This document shows positions 22,736-34,170 of a stretch of 64,000 nucleotides of DNA, in pieces (the stretch's first letter is position 1; each line of letters opens with the position of its first letter). Origin of the DNA: Aplectana chamaeleonis (lineage: Eukaryota > Nematoda > Chromadorea > Rhabditida > Cosmocercidae); NCBI GenBank assembly GCA_029168955.1, contig JAPDOI010000172.1, forward strand, positions 1,302,001-1,366,000, read 5' to 3'. The notes below the pieces were generated by a model. The model saw only the letters and a list, made by a program, of their open reading frames with translations. It searched no databases and had not been told where the DNA came from. The position numbers and the translations under genes are program-made.

Positions 22736-24869
22736 CTCGAATGATATGAATTACGACGTTTTAGGTCTCTTTCCGAGTGCGATCGCTTATCGCCACGATG
22801 GCATGTTTTGAATACAGATCGACTTACGACGCGACCTCGATCGATGCTCATGGTTATCATCCCATCGCGTCGCGCTGCGATCAAACTCTTGAATGACGCC
22901 TTATAGAGGGTACGGGCTGCAGGCTGCTTGGCCAACCTACCAGTCCCATGAGGGGAGGCCAGACCCATGTTACGAAGTGTTGGTAGTCTTTCATTGTGTC
23001 ATAGCTGGCTGACGCGCCATTTCGAGCTCTTTGGCTTGTACGAAGAATTCAGTCTGCGAGAGACGTTTTTTTTTTAAATCAGAGCTGAACCCATTGTGCG
23101 TGGGCACTCATTCTGGCCATACCCTGTTGGGTGTGTTTGTTCGATCTCATCGTTTTCGATTTGTCATTAATTCGTTTCTTGCTCAGCGTTTTTCTTTTTT
23201 TTTAAGTATTGATGTAGAACATCCAGCATGTTACTCTCTTGGATATTTATATGATAGTCGTTTTTGGCGCGTTCTCCTGAGCACAATGAAAAAATAAATA
23301 AAAATAAAGAGTATTCGAAAATTTGGCAACTGCTCTGGTGAAATAAAAGCAGGGCAACTGTTTTATGACGTGGGCGAGGTGATCCAATAGGTCCACGAGT
23401 TCACAAGACTTTCTTATAGGGAATCAGAGCTTAGGTTTTCGCCAAAAAGCGACAACTTTTCATAATGAACACTGCTTTCAACGTACGCCGACCTTTCTTG
23501 TGGTCTCCCGTAGATGGTAGGGGAATCCTCGCCTGCCAATCCTGACCCAGTTCTGATGACTGCAATTCAGTTCTTTCTTGTGCAATGAACTATCTGTAGC
23601 ACAGGTAAAGTTAGGTCAAGATCATACCCATCTCTGCTCTGTTTATCGATTTTCGATCGATTCATATGGCAGACACTATCTTACGTAGTACGCCCTCAGA
23701 AGTGTGCACTAATTGTAAGCCTTAGCAGATTTATTTTCGCCGACGCATGAGTGTTATCTTGCTAAAAGAAATTCTTTATCAAAGTAGGGAGCCGCGAATT
23801 ACCTAGTTGGGATCTCCTCCTAGCAGATTCTTGTTTTGGACAAAGTCTGACGCTGATTCTCCTTTCGTCTAATTATTTATGATTTATTCGGCACACAACC
23901 ATTAGGACACTGCAAGAGAACCTATAACTTTCTTTATCGTGAATTTTGCATGTTGCGTGTGCGAAACTATTAACTACGTTTTACGCCAGTGCTGGAAACA
24001 CAATTTGAGAGCAGGGTTTTTTGTTCGGAAATTTTTTTCGTAGAGTTCTCAGAACTCCTTAAACACCCTTAGAATGCCCGAGACATTTTATACCTTCCTC
24101 GATCGAACGCACACATCTAACCACACTTTATCATGAATTTTCGTTGTATGAAAGAATCCGACGTCTTCATTCCTAAAGCTCGAATTGTAAGCCTTGCATT
24201 GCTGCTCGACGCTACAAAAGTAGACACTGGTATTCTTAAAGACATCGACATTGCGGAAAATCAATTCTTTTGAGATGCTTCTTTGACGAATCTGGATCAT
24301 GCATAGCCCAGTAAACGTTGCTTGACCCATATTGACTTCAGATTTTTTGTTCGACCCGTCCACTCATTTCGATCCTTCCCTTTAAAAAGCCGCCTCTGAA
24401 GAAGATTCGAAGATTGAACCCTCGGAGTGCTTAATAACAGAAAATACTGCGAATCCCTCAAGAGCGACGGCTCCGCTTAAGACTTCTCAATGTCGAAAAA
24501 AATCTATACGTGGTTTCATTGAGTGCAATGTGAAGGACATCACATGAGCTTCCGTCACCAACTTCATCCGGTATGATTCAGACCATTCGCCATCCATGAT
24601 TCGGCACGAACACAGCTTTACATAGCCTCAGGCAAAAACTGATTGTGCCCACTTTGCGTGCTAGGTTGCAATGAAATATTCCCATGCTACTAGTGGATTA
24701 GTGCAAAGAGCCGTATAGAACCTAATCTACTGAGGAATAGCTTATTGAAAACAGATACTGCACTAAAAATATTTCTGATGTATGAGTTTGCTAGGTGATC
24801 TAAGGCAACATGGGCCATCTCTGACTAGGGTTCGCTTCAGGCTTTCCACGAGGTTTCACAAGACAGTCT
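22736..24869. other. Intergenic
   Basis: A CG-rich stretch (22750-22900) has several 'gatcg'/'gcgtcgcg' motifs shared loosely with 38600-38790. A solitary P1-like right terminus 'aatgaacactgctttcaacg' lies at 23464-23483. No gene was recognised. Confidence 0.4.
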
Positions 24870-25063
24870 CAGGCGATTCACGGCCCCGAGCCGCATCGAG
24901 CTGGAGTCGGAGTCGCCTGACAGTTCGGCTCGTTCCCCCAATCTCCGGGCCAAGGCTCTTGCTGTTCGAGCCAACTGAAGAGGCCCGGACAGCGACAGAA
25001 GCCGACTCTCAGATTGGGAACACGAGCCGAACTGTAAGGCGGCTCGTGGCCGAGAATCGCCTG
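24870..25063. mobile_element. Foldback element, ~75-bp arms
   Basis: The left arm runs 'caggcgattcacggcc', 'cgagccgc', 'tgacagttcggctcgt', 'cccaatct'. The right arm mirrors it: 'agattggg', 'acgagccgaactgt', 'gcggctcg', 'gagaatcgcctg'. It is non-coding although open over 137 codons. Confidence 0.75.
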
Positions 25064-25109
25064 CCTGGGGTACTATTGGTAGCCGTGCTCAAAATTCTTC
25101 AACACTTAA

Positions 25110-25320
25110 AAGCAGCAAACATGCTCGTAAACGTGATTGATACAACTATGGAAATAGAATTGTATATTGTGGGGCACAACGCCTACTCATTTTGAAGCGC
25201 AAGAAACGACCCACAATACCGCTGCTCGAGTAGGAAGTTGGCCACGCCCTGGATTTCTCCGCTCCCTGTATTTCCCGTTCTCGTCCAAAACAGAGGTGCT
25301 AGGACATTACCACAGTCGTC
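25110..25320. mobile_element. P2 MITE, left-end fragment
   Basis: It starts after TTAA (25106-25109) as aagcagcaaacatgctcg. It is collinear with 28301-28520 through 'cgtaaacgtgattga', 'ggaaatagaat', 'caacgcctac.cattttgaag' and 'gaagttggc.'. It then loses similarity, and no right terminus is visible. Confidence 0.7.
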
Positions 25321-25966
25321 GATTTATGTGGGTGGTACAATGAGTACGTTAAGTAAATCACCTACATCGATGAGTCTCCACCCCTCCCACACCCCGAAAA
25401 AAATTTATGTGTGGTTCTACGGTCACCTCTGGTCTCCTTGTCTTCTTTGAGGACTGTGTTCACGACAAAAACTGCATCCTTGTTTTCAATGGTTTCACGT
25501 AGGCGTGACCGTTCTCCCTCATTATGAGCCTGCCAGAAGGAAGCTGTCAAAATCTTCTTATCTCTGTCTTATTTTGACATGGCCGACCTCTCCCTGTGCT
25601 TGCAGCGGGAGAAGGTTCGCAAGCTGGAATCATCAATTTTTTGTGTATAAAAAACAGTTTCAAGACTTTAAAATAATCAATTATGTCTGTTTGAGGGTCT
25701 GGTACGGATCGGAAATCTAAAGCTCGAAGCTTCGGGAACAGTTTCGCTGTACAATCTTCTTAGTCAATAAAGTTTTTTGTTTTTCTTTTGCCAAAAATTA
25801 TTCAAAAACAAGTAGGTTTTCATGCCTTTGTTCGAATGTTGCAATCAATTGAGGTGAAACGTCTTCAAATCTGCGGCAAATGCTTCTCGAGATTGAAAAA
25901 TTTTCTACGGCGTGGGAGGGTGGGCCGGCTGGTTCACCCAATTATAAGGATCGTTTTTTCGCCTAG

Positions 25967-26478
25967 AGGCAGTGTCCACTATAAAAACCATGTCTGATTT
26001 TTTGATGAAGATCGGCAGCTGCAGGGCCTAGCGCAACCCTAACGTTGAAAAAACTAAGAAAAATGAGCTCGGAACGGTCCTCTACGGCCCCAAAGTTGGA
26101 CACCCGTCAGCTCGTCGCACCTCATATGCACTTTCCACGCCCACCGACGTGAACAAATGAATGCTCGAGATTGTGAGATGAGCGATGGTTTCCAATCAAA
26201 AACCCCTTTCTTTCCTTCATTCTCAAATTCTCTCTTTACCCTTTGTCTTTTGCAGCCGATGTATGCGAGGTCAGCTCGCATACATCGGCTGCAAAAGACG
26301 GAAGTTGCAAGCCTCAGACAACTCTTCCACCATGCTTTCCTAGCTCAATTTTCGAGGGACCATAACTCTGTTCTTAGAAGGTCTTGTATGATTCCAAAAA
26401 CAGCATTGGAATTAGCATGGGACCGTCTTCTAGATAGGCGGAAAAGTCGAAAAACGATTCTTATCGTGAACACTGCCT
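25967..26478. mobile_element. P1 MITE, copy 2 (best preserved)
   Basis: It begins AGGCAGTGTCCACTAT after CTAG and ends ATCGTGAACACTGCCT before TTAA (26479-26482). The body matches 1340-1821 throughout. An internal perfect palindrome around 26255-26300 ('cttttgcagccgatgtatgcg' mirrored as 'cgcatacatcggctgcaaaag') is intact here and degraded in the other copies. Confidence 0.85.
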
Positions 26479-27176
26479 TTAAATGTGTGCTTTGAGTCGA
26501 GTAAGGATGAAGTACGACGAAAACGGCTACGAATTGGGAAGAAAACGCTGTGGACCAGCCGATTCATTGGGCCGCCCCATCCATGTCACAAAAAACTTAT
26601 CCACCGTTCGTTCCCCAGAGGAGCAACTGCTGAATTTTCGAGTACTCCTTATCCCGAAAGATTTTAGCATCCAAGCATGTGCATTGAACCATATTATTTT
26701 CAGAGAGTTTCCGGTACAAGAAACGAAAGACAAAGTCACTCTCCTGAGCAGTTCGAAGCTCAAAACCATTTACGACGTCTGGATCGTTAGTCCGCCGTTC
26801 ACCAAAACACGCCAGATAGGCGTAATTATATATTTCAGCGGTTTCCTTGAACAGATTTTTACGCGTGCAGCGTGCAATGCAGGTTCGAGTCCTGCCTGAC
26901 ATATGAGTTTTTTATGCGATAATTGAAAGTTTTGAGGGGACATCCCCCTATTATTTTTTAATTCATGGTCTTGCCTACTCAGTCGAAAACTTGATTATGG
27001 TCTGTTATCATGAACACTGTCTTTAACCTACTTCATGCCCATTTTTCACAGTTTTTCTCTCATCATTTCCCTGAGGTGAACCCGAAGCTTGCTTCCCTGC
27101 GAAAAAGGAAAGTTTTCCATCGTGAGCACTGCCTTCAACTTCAGACATTGCCTTTATGATTTTCATTTCCTCTTAA
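26479..27176. other. Intergenic with solitary MITE ends and a B-box-like motif
   Basis: Open frames of 101-138 codons at 26483-26902 show no domain. Lone P1 right termini are at 27007-27025 ('catgaacactgtctttaa') and 27118-27135 ('catcgtgagcactgcctt'). Confidence 0.4.
26879..26895 (+). other. tRNA T-arm / B-box-like motif, no complete tRNA
   Basis: A perfect 5-bp stem GCAGG/CCTGC closes the 7-base loop TTCGAGT, giving GGTTCGAGTCC, a textbook pol III B box. I could not build a matching acceptor stem, D-arm or A box in the 70 bases upstream. It is probably chance or a relic of a tRNA or tRNA-derived SINE. Confidence 0.35.
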
Positions 27177-27642
27177 AGGCAGCGCTCACGATGATCATGC
27201 TCGTTGACTTTCCACAGTGAAATGATAGGCGAGAAGGATCCTAGGCTATCAGAGTTGAAAGAATGGTAGAAAACGAGCCAGGAGTGGCAAAATAACGGCT
27301 GCAAACAAGCGTTTTGGTGCCCCAGACACGCCTGGTGCCCCAGACACGCCTGGTGCCCCAGATCTGCCCCCTCGAAAGGAACAAATGAAGACTCAGATTA
27401 TAGGAATGATCAAGTGAAGGAAGTGCTGATAAGTGGGCTGTTTGCTTCATTGCACTGATAGGTATCATCCTTCTAGCGGTCAATCCCTCCACGCTAAAAA
27501 ATCATCGTGAACAAAAGAGGGCCTACCTTTGCACAAAAACGCGTCTTTCGTGTCCTTTTCAAGAATGCCTTGCTATATAGGGCACCAGACCTTCCGTGAA
27601 CCGTGGAGATATCGGAAGTAAAATTTATCGTGAACACTGCCT
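27177..27642. mobile_element. P1-type MITE, 466 bp, with internal minisatellite
   Basis: It starts AGGCAGCGCTCACGAT after TTAA (27173-27176) and ends ATCGTGAACACTGCCT before TTAC. The interior is unlike copies 1 and 2 and contains an 18-bp tandem repeat (27316-27365). Confidence 0.75.
27316..27365. repeat. 18-bp tandem repeat
   Basis: The unit ggtgccccagacacgcct occurs twice and is followed by a partial third copy, inside the 27-kb MITE. Confidence 0.85.
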
Positions 27643-28300
27643 TTACGGTTCTCGGGAAATGGGGAACTTGATCGAAGGCGTTGAAATGAAATCGTCTGCG
27701 ATAATCTCACTTGCGGAGAGTTCGCCTTTCATTTTGGAAGAAGTCAGCTTTGAAGTTGAATTAGTTGTGGTTCCTTTCTTTCACAATCTCCGTTCACTAT
27801 GGGGAAGTTCCTGACGTACTCAGCGAGAGTGTTACATTGACAGCCAATACTTCATGCGAATCTAGAAAAAAGCTGACAAGAAACAATGTGGCGAGTGAAT
27901 ATTTGATAGCTAGTCTTGTTGAGTTGCCTTCTGTATTAGTGCAACATTTCATTGAGCGCATTCGGCTTTCTGCGAATCTCGGCATACCAAATGAGCGAAG
28001 TATTTACTATGTAGAAACTCTCCCTCCAAAGAACTCTTTCATTTCACGCAAATGGGAGCCAAAAACTTCTGAACCTCTACATATTTGACAACTCAGAGAA
28101 CGGCCACGCAAGTAATCAAATTATTCGTGCGCAAGCAGTTTAGCCGGCCTTCCACAGTTGAAGAGGTAGTGGGCGATCAGATGACGCATTCTTGACGTTC
28201 ATCTGGAGTCAGTGCTAACTAAGGTCATTAGAAAGGTGAAATCTGCAGCTAGGGCCAGGTACCGTTCCTTCCTGACCGATCTATGATTCTTTGCCGTTAA
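27643..28300. other. Intergenic, unrecognised open frames
   Basis: Plus-strand frames of 72 and 107 codons (27596-27814, 27765-28088) have no motif I recognise. Splice signals that would join them are not obvious. They are left uncalled. Confidence 0.35.
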
Positions 28301-28674
28301 AGGCAGCATACACGCTCGTAAACGTGATTGAGATAACTGCGGAAATAGAATGGTATGGCCCCGATTACAACGCCTACGCATTTTGAAGTGTCAAAAACGA
28401 CCCACGATGCCGCTACATGTGTTAGAAGTTGGCTCCGCCCTGTATTTTCACGCCCCCTGTATTTGCCCTTTTCCTGCAACGCAAGTTTGCTGGGTCATGT
28501 TCACCGTCGGTACTGTTGATAGGTTGCCTAACAAATGAACCACACACGTCACTGACGGCGAAGATGACCCAGCAACCCTGCTTTGGAGCAAAAGAGCAAA
28601 TATAGGGGGCATGTTGTAAGCCATACGGTTCGATTCACATTGTTATCTCAACCACGTTTACGAGCGTGCTGCCT
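28301..28674. mobile_element. P2 MITE, complete copy, 374 bp
   Basis: It begins AGGCAGCATACACGCTCGTA after TTAA (28297-28300) and ends 'acgagcgtgctgcct' before ATAA. Inside, 'gggtcatgttcaccgtc' is mirrored by 'gacggcgaagatgaccc', so the whole element folds back. Confidence 0.85.
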
Positions 28675-29227
28675 ATAAAAGGCGAATTTTTTTCTGAAAA
28701 TTGTGTTCATCGGCGTGTCGTTCCCTATGTAGAACAACGATCATTCAGTCCTGTAAACATTTTGTCCCAGTAATGTGCCTAACGTAGCCCCTTAGCACGT
28801 CTCCTGTCAGTCGAAGATTTCTTTTGAGGCATAGGGCCTACCGTTGCATGTGTCCCGCACTTCTTCTGTCATCGTGTGGGCGTTCGAAACGCCCTACCCA
28901 TCTCTATCTCGCGATCTCAATAGCACTTAGTGAATTCAAGACTTCTTTGCGGGTCTCCTGGATGAGCACTATCAATGGTGGCCCCCATGCCTCTGAATGG
29001 GTCGGTGGGCGTTCAAGACACATTTATAAAGGGCTCTGTTTGTAGTTCCCATGGTGAAGGTACCCCTTCACTGTGAGGTTAAGTCGCTCAAGCATAATTT
29101 TATGTCTTATGAATTTACACGTAGTTTCGCTTCGCCGATCTACATAGTTAGTAGCCTCTTGAACCCTTTGGGATTCCCTTTTCCGTCAACCAATTCTACG
29201 TGAGTTCGTTGGACACGTTGACCTTAA
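28675..29227. other. Intergenic, nothing recognised
   Basis: I see no gene or repeat here. Confidence 0.4.
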
Positions 29228-29249
29228 AGGCACAGTCCAAGCTCGGGGC
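29228..29249. mobile_element. P3 MITE terminal fragment
   Basis: AGGCACAGTCCAAGCTCGGG follows TTAA (29224-29227). The terminus is cut after about 22 bases by the next element's TTAA. Confidence 0.65.
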
Positions 29250-29253
29250 TTAA

Positions 29254-29738
29254 AGGCAGCAGACACGCTCAAAAATGATATCAATTTTATGGATTAAACT
29301 GAAGGTCTGAAGCTGTTAGTATTCAGAAATAACGAAAAAGGCGAAAACAAATCGACGGAAATTAAGATATAACGGTACGTTCTATATTGGCCCAGAAATG
29401 GACGAGTTGTACGGCACTGGCTGAAATAGCGGAGCTAGCAACAAATTTGTTGGGATAACGACGCTAATGTACTCGTTCGGCCCTTTCTGGAACGCTTACG
29501 CCGTTAGAAGCCTAAAAAGTAATCTAAAGTGGCCGCAATCGAGCATTGAATACTTGTATGGAGGGGCGGAGTCCGTATCGATGGGCGGAGCAAGGATGAT
29601 TTCGTGACTGACTACGGGTCAAATACGGTCATTTGGACTCGTTTTTAACGCTTGCAACTTCGTGAGGGCTCTTCTAGGGCCTGCACGACCCCACTAATGT
29701 AGTTATCTCAACAACTTTTTCGAGCGTGTCTGCTGCCT
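29254..29738. mobile_element. P2-type MITE, 485 bp
   Basis: AGGCAGCAGACACGCTC follows TTAA (29250-29253), and 'cgagcgtgtctgctgcct' precedes TTAA (29739-29742). Terminal inverted repeats of about 17 bp continue loosely through 'ttgagataac'-like boxes. The interior is non-coding. Confidence 0.85.
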
Positions 29739-29742
29739 TTAA

Positions 29743-30226
29743 AGGCAGTGTTCAAGATAATCTTAAATCTTGAGATTAATGGGTAAATCGATTGTTTGGC
29801 CCCCGGCTAGAACTGAAATGACGAAGAAATCGAGAAAAACGCATCAGAAGGGCACGAAATCCTTTACTCTCGCCCCGCCTTTTTACTCTCACTAAAACTG
29901 TTTGTGGTGACAATGAAATCTTTTGTGGACCCGTGTTTTGAAAATCTCCACTTACTGTCGCTCAGTCCTTTGCTTCGGACCCTAACTATTACTGTTTTGC
30001 AAAAAAATGTTCTCCCATTTCCGATTAACCCCATTTTTCACCGGTGACAACCATCGATAACATGTTCTTACAACCGGACAACTGGTCCAGACCAGGAAAT
30101 AATCTAACTGAAATAAGGCGTTTTACTGCGTTTTTCGCCGTTTTTCGTAATTTTGGTAACCCTTGTTGGCCAACGCATTGTTTTGAGTGTAAAACTCGGG
30201 AACGAAAATCATTGTGAACATTGCCT
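29743..30226. mobile_element. P1-type MITE, 484 bp, sharing its TTAA with the previous element
   Basis: It starts AGGCAGTGTTCAAGAT directly after the TTAA (29739-29742) that also ends the preceding element. It ends 'attgtgaacattgcct' before TTAA (30227-30230). Confidence 0.85.
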
Positions 30227-30394
30227 TTAACCTGAGATTTCCACACAATTGTGAAGTAGACAGAAATCGTATACCACCTGCCAAGTGCGAGCTCTCGTTT
30301 TCTTCGAACAAGCGAAATATGGGGGAAAGCCACCCTGACGCGCCCACATCAGGAAGCCACTCTGGCACGCCCCTTCTACGATCTTTCGAGCTCA

Positions 30395-30679
30395 ACAGTG
30401 GTGAGATAAGTGAGGATTGCGATCAATAGCCCCGTTCTTCCCTCTATTCTCAGCCTCTCTCTTTATTCAGGTCGCCTCGCATACATCGGTTGCAAATGAC
30501 GGAAGTTGCAAGCCTCGGACAACGCGTTCACAACGCTTCCGCAGCTCAATTTTCGAGGGGCCATATCTCTACTCCTAGGGTGTTTTTTAAGATTCCATAG
30601 ACATCATTGGAATCAGCATGGGATGGTTTTCAAGACAGCCAGAAAAACATAAATACGATGCTGAGGTTGGACTGCGCCT
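30395..30679. mobile_element. Truncated MITE with a P1 body and a P3 terminus
   Basis: The body ('cgcatacatcggttgcaaa', 'tcaattttcgaggggccat', 'ttggaatcagcatggga') is that of P1. The end is 'gaggttggactgcgcct' + TTAA, the P3 terminus. The left end is absent. Confidence 0.7.
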
Positions 30680-30683
30680 TTAA

Positions 30684-32987
30684 ATACTCAGACAAACCGC
30701 CGCTCGCAGCGGATCCGGAGAGCAGCGCGAGCGAGGCTATCTCTCCGCTCCAAGCGTAATTCAGGTATTTATTCGGAACACCGCGGTTTCGCTCTGAGCG
30801 ATACCCGGTTGGATTTCCAACCGCGGTTGCTGTCCGGGCGACTTTTGAATTTTCCTAACCGCTGATTTTCTTCGTTCCTGCCTCTTGTCAAAAAATGGAA
30901 CCTCTTGCGAGAATACGGTACTTGTCACAGCCTGTGGGCAAAGAGATTGATTCTGACCCACGCCTCATTAAGGATACGATCCCGGCGTGGTCCGCAATGA
31001 AGAAGCCTTTCTCATCGCGGGCCTTGAGGGATCCCCACGGCCGCCAAAAAATGTCCTCCTGAAGGTCACTCGAAGTCTCCTCTCAGAGTTTTCCTCGGAA
31101 GGCCAACTGCCCGTCTACACGTAGCCGGTTCCGCTCCGAGTGATGTTCTGCGTGAGTAAATGTAGCTGTCAATTTTGTTCGTGACGATTCCATCAGAATG
31201 CACTTCTCCGATGACCGTCATCTTACCACTGGTTGGCTATCACTTGGATATTCCTCATTTTAACCATCAAATTGATGGCCCTACCCGTTTCATCCAATCT
31301 GCGAAGCGCAGGTACGAGAAATTAGTTCCTTCGATGATTAGGCTTCTGTTACCTCAGTCATGGTGGCAAACAGTATTCTAAAAGGTCGACGTGGGACGCT
31401 TCGGAGAATTAGAATCACCTGCCTAAAGCCAGTTTGCCACCCAATTTCAGATGACTCGTTATCGCATGTGAGCATAAAGGTCTCTCCCTCCGAAACATCA
31501 ACAGGAATTTGCATTCGGGCACACTTTGACTAATAACGTACTACTCAAATATACTACTCAAATATTTTTTATTTTACTATTTGCTACTCAAATATCTGCT
31601 AGAGCTTGCCTTTTATGTACCCTGGTTTTCAAGCGTAACCTGAGGATCACTCCCTGATGTTTCTAGAGCTACGAAGACTCGGAGGAGGGCTCGTTTATTA
31701 AGCACTGCAGCTAGTTTCACGGAAATCAATCACCATAATAGTGGTGATTGCGTAAGCAATGGAGAAATTGTAGATCTGCTGGGCACTGCTTAGATGAAAA
31801 ATGGGAGCAGCTCTCCTATTGTGCAACGTATGCCAAATTACGATGTCTACAAAAATTGATGCCTTCATACAGAAGGTGCACCTAACCAACCACTTCCGAT
31901 GAATCTTTAAGAAGTGTTCACGGGGTTATCGGGCACAATTGGGCCTGCAAGACGCTCGACGGTAGTAATACGTTGTTAGAGTCGCTGTTCCTATCCTTTC
32001 ATACTTCTTTCGTTCAAAATTTTTCGACCTCGAAAGGACAGTCCATATGCTTGGTTGACGAGAGTCGATGACGACCGTATGTGGCAGCGACCGCTCTACG
32101 CGACTCAACTACTTTTTCTGAGCAGTTGAGAATGGAATTTAGAGCGTTTCGGATTCTTGTGCTCGAAGGGCATAGTCAAAACATCCTTGGATACTAATCC
32201 ATCCTTTAGGGAACAACCGTGAAAGAGTCGATGCAATGCTTCCCGCCTCTGACCCTATTATACTCATCTGTTTATCAAACCGCTGCCATTACTGGCACAA
32301 AGAAACTGGCTATGAAGAGTCTTGCATTTATTCTTACATCATTTCTCCCAACATGTGTCTGTCGACTCTACATGTAAGCAATCCAGCTCGCTCACCCACC
32401 TTGTGCGCTCGTCTTCAAAAATGGTTGAGATTCAACCTATAGAGAGTTAGTTCTGATCAAAAGTCGTTGAGTGTTACCAAACCTTATTTAAAAGGGGAGT
32501 CTAGCAACACGCAATAGCCCTAGGTCTCAGCTATGTGTTTTCGAGTAAAGCGTGTCTTAGTGTGACTGGTCAAACATGCGGCTGTGCTATGTGGTAGGCG
32601 GTTGTTGCGTGTGCCGCTTTCGGACGAGCATGCGAAACGACAGCGAGCCTTCCTCAACAGCCAATGACTAGGAATGGCTGCTGGAGATGGGTGGCCAGTC
32701 TAATTCGTACACACTTTACGAATCGGTCAAGCTAAAGTTGCACGTTCACAGCCCTAGCTGAATCGGTGGCAAACTTGCTGCCTCCGATCTGCTGCAAAAC
32801 GGTGGTTGATTATCAGGGGCCTTCGTCGTGATGAGTCAGCCCCGTTTGGCCAAATGACCTCCAACGAGAATAAATGACCTGAACTATTTACACGAGCAAG
32901 CTGCACATTGTAATAGGGACATCATTTTTGTCATTGAATTAGGAACCTGCTCTCAGCGATTGGGCGCAAAATCCTTCGAGGGAAATA
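30684..32987. other. Intergenic
   Basis: A CG-rich patch lies at 30690-30850. An 'actactcaaatat' short repeat (three copies, 31540-31600) and scattered dyads such as 'ccaccataatagtggtgat' at about 31730 are also present. No gene was recognised. Confidence 0.4.
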
Positions 32988-33266
32988 CTGTGCTTCTCTG
33001 GGCCAAATTCCGGTCCGCAATTGCGTCTCGACACGCTTTGCGGCCGCGCGCATTCGAGTCGGAAGAGTTTCCAGCGCCGCAGCCACCGACCTGTTGACTC
33101 TAGGTGCGTTTTAGAAACTGGAGAGTAAACAAAATTGGAGAAAACTGTATAAAAAAGCCTTATCGAGTCGGCTTTGGCGCTGGGAACTCGACTGACTCGA
33201 GCGCGTGCGGCCGCAAAGCGTGTCGAGACGCGATCGCGGACCGGAATTCGACCCAGATAAGCACAG
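32988..33266. mobile_element. TA-flanked MITE, CTGTGCTTCTCTGGG family, copy 1
   Basis: It is 279 bp. The left end CTGTGCTTCTCTGGGCC pairs with the right end that finishes 'agataagcacag', with TA on both sides. Inner arms such as 'ttccggtccgcaattgcgtc' and 'gacgcgatcgcggaccggaa' mirror each other, with 'cgacacgctttgcggccgcg' inside. A TA duplication suggests Tc1/mariner-type mobilisation. The second copy is at 62616-62893. Confidence 0.85.
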
Positions 33267-33479
33267 TACGTACAATTGAACACGAAGAGAAAGCAATCTT
33301 CACTTCGTATTCCCTCGCACAAGTTTTCACGCCTAGCAGTGTCATGGCTTCCTAGTTCAATTACGCGTACGATACATATCACCATAACATTATCACAACC
33401 TGGAATTGTCAAGACGGTGTCTCGTCAGCTTGGAGTCCTCTGCACTGATCAATATGCATTTCAACTGTATCACATAGCT

Positions 33480-34170
33480 ACCTTGATACCTTGGTGATCC
33501 ATCTTCACTGCGCGTCGCCGCCGTGTGGACCACAACTCAACCAGCTCGAGCGATTCCAAGCAAGGGACATCCAGTGATGGTGATTTTCTGGAAGCCCTCG
33601 CTTGGTGCAGAACGTCTTGACTCTGCCTGAAAATACAGAGTTCCATCTTGTGGGAGGACGGCCTAGAGGCCGGCGACAATAACGTGGTAACCAGACTGTT
33701 CTACGGAGGCTCCATCGGTCACTCATGCGGCGCAGCACGTGTCCTGCCCATCGGTGTTTGGAGTGGACAGGAGAGGATCCAATAACTGCGACAGCTTCCG
33801 AAGATCAGCACTGCGTAGGCCACCAGCTCGCTGGGCGCGACGGTTAGTTTTCAGTAGTCTGCGTTCCAAGGTCCTGTGAGCTGTCCTTATGGCCTGTGTA
33901 GTCGCCTTTGTTTCCGCCCATGTCTCGTTTCCATAGCACAACGCAGGTAGCACCGTGGTGTTAAACAAACGTGCTCGTGTCTTCACATCCCGAAATTTGT
34001 CTGTCACTTCCACTATCGACCCAAGTGCAGGCCAGGCGGCTCGACGTCCCCGTCCGATCTCCGTAGACAAGTCGTTTTGCATGTTCACCTCTCTTCCGAG
34101 ATAGACGTAGCTCTTCGTAGTGGGTAGAAGAATGCCAAAGAGACGAATGAGGCTGTCGTCGCACCACTGG
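33480..34170 (-). pseudogene. RTE-type LINE reverse transcriptase, C-terminal fragment (frameshifted)
   Basis: Reading the minus strand, the frame to 33723 gives SYVYLGREVNM (about 34110-34080), then VLPALCYGNETWAETK, then RTLERRLLKTNRRAQ and LRSADLRKLSQLLDP. These are the residues that close the RT region of RTE-like retrotransposons abundant in strongylid nematodes. The reading then shifts: the next frame (33738-33505) carries MRRMSDRWSLRRTVWLP and the diagnostic RRPLGRPPTRW. A third frame covers the end. Catalytic palm and endonuclease parts are absent, and a stop lies just upstream at about 34190. It is a 5'-truncated, dead copy with no host function inferred. Confidence 0.9.

Noticed and set aside
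24782..25195. 137-codon plus-strand frame
   Set aside because: Most of it is a foldback (24870-25063) followed by a P2 MITE end.
26820..26900. Complete tRNA gene
   Set aside because: Only the T-arm is convincing; acceptor stem, D-arm and A box could not be built.
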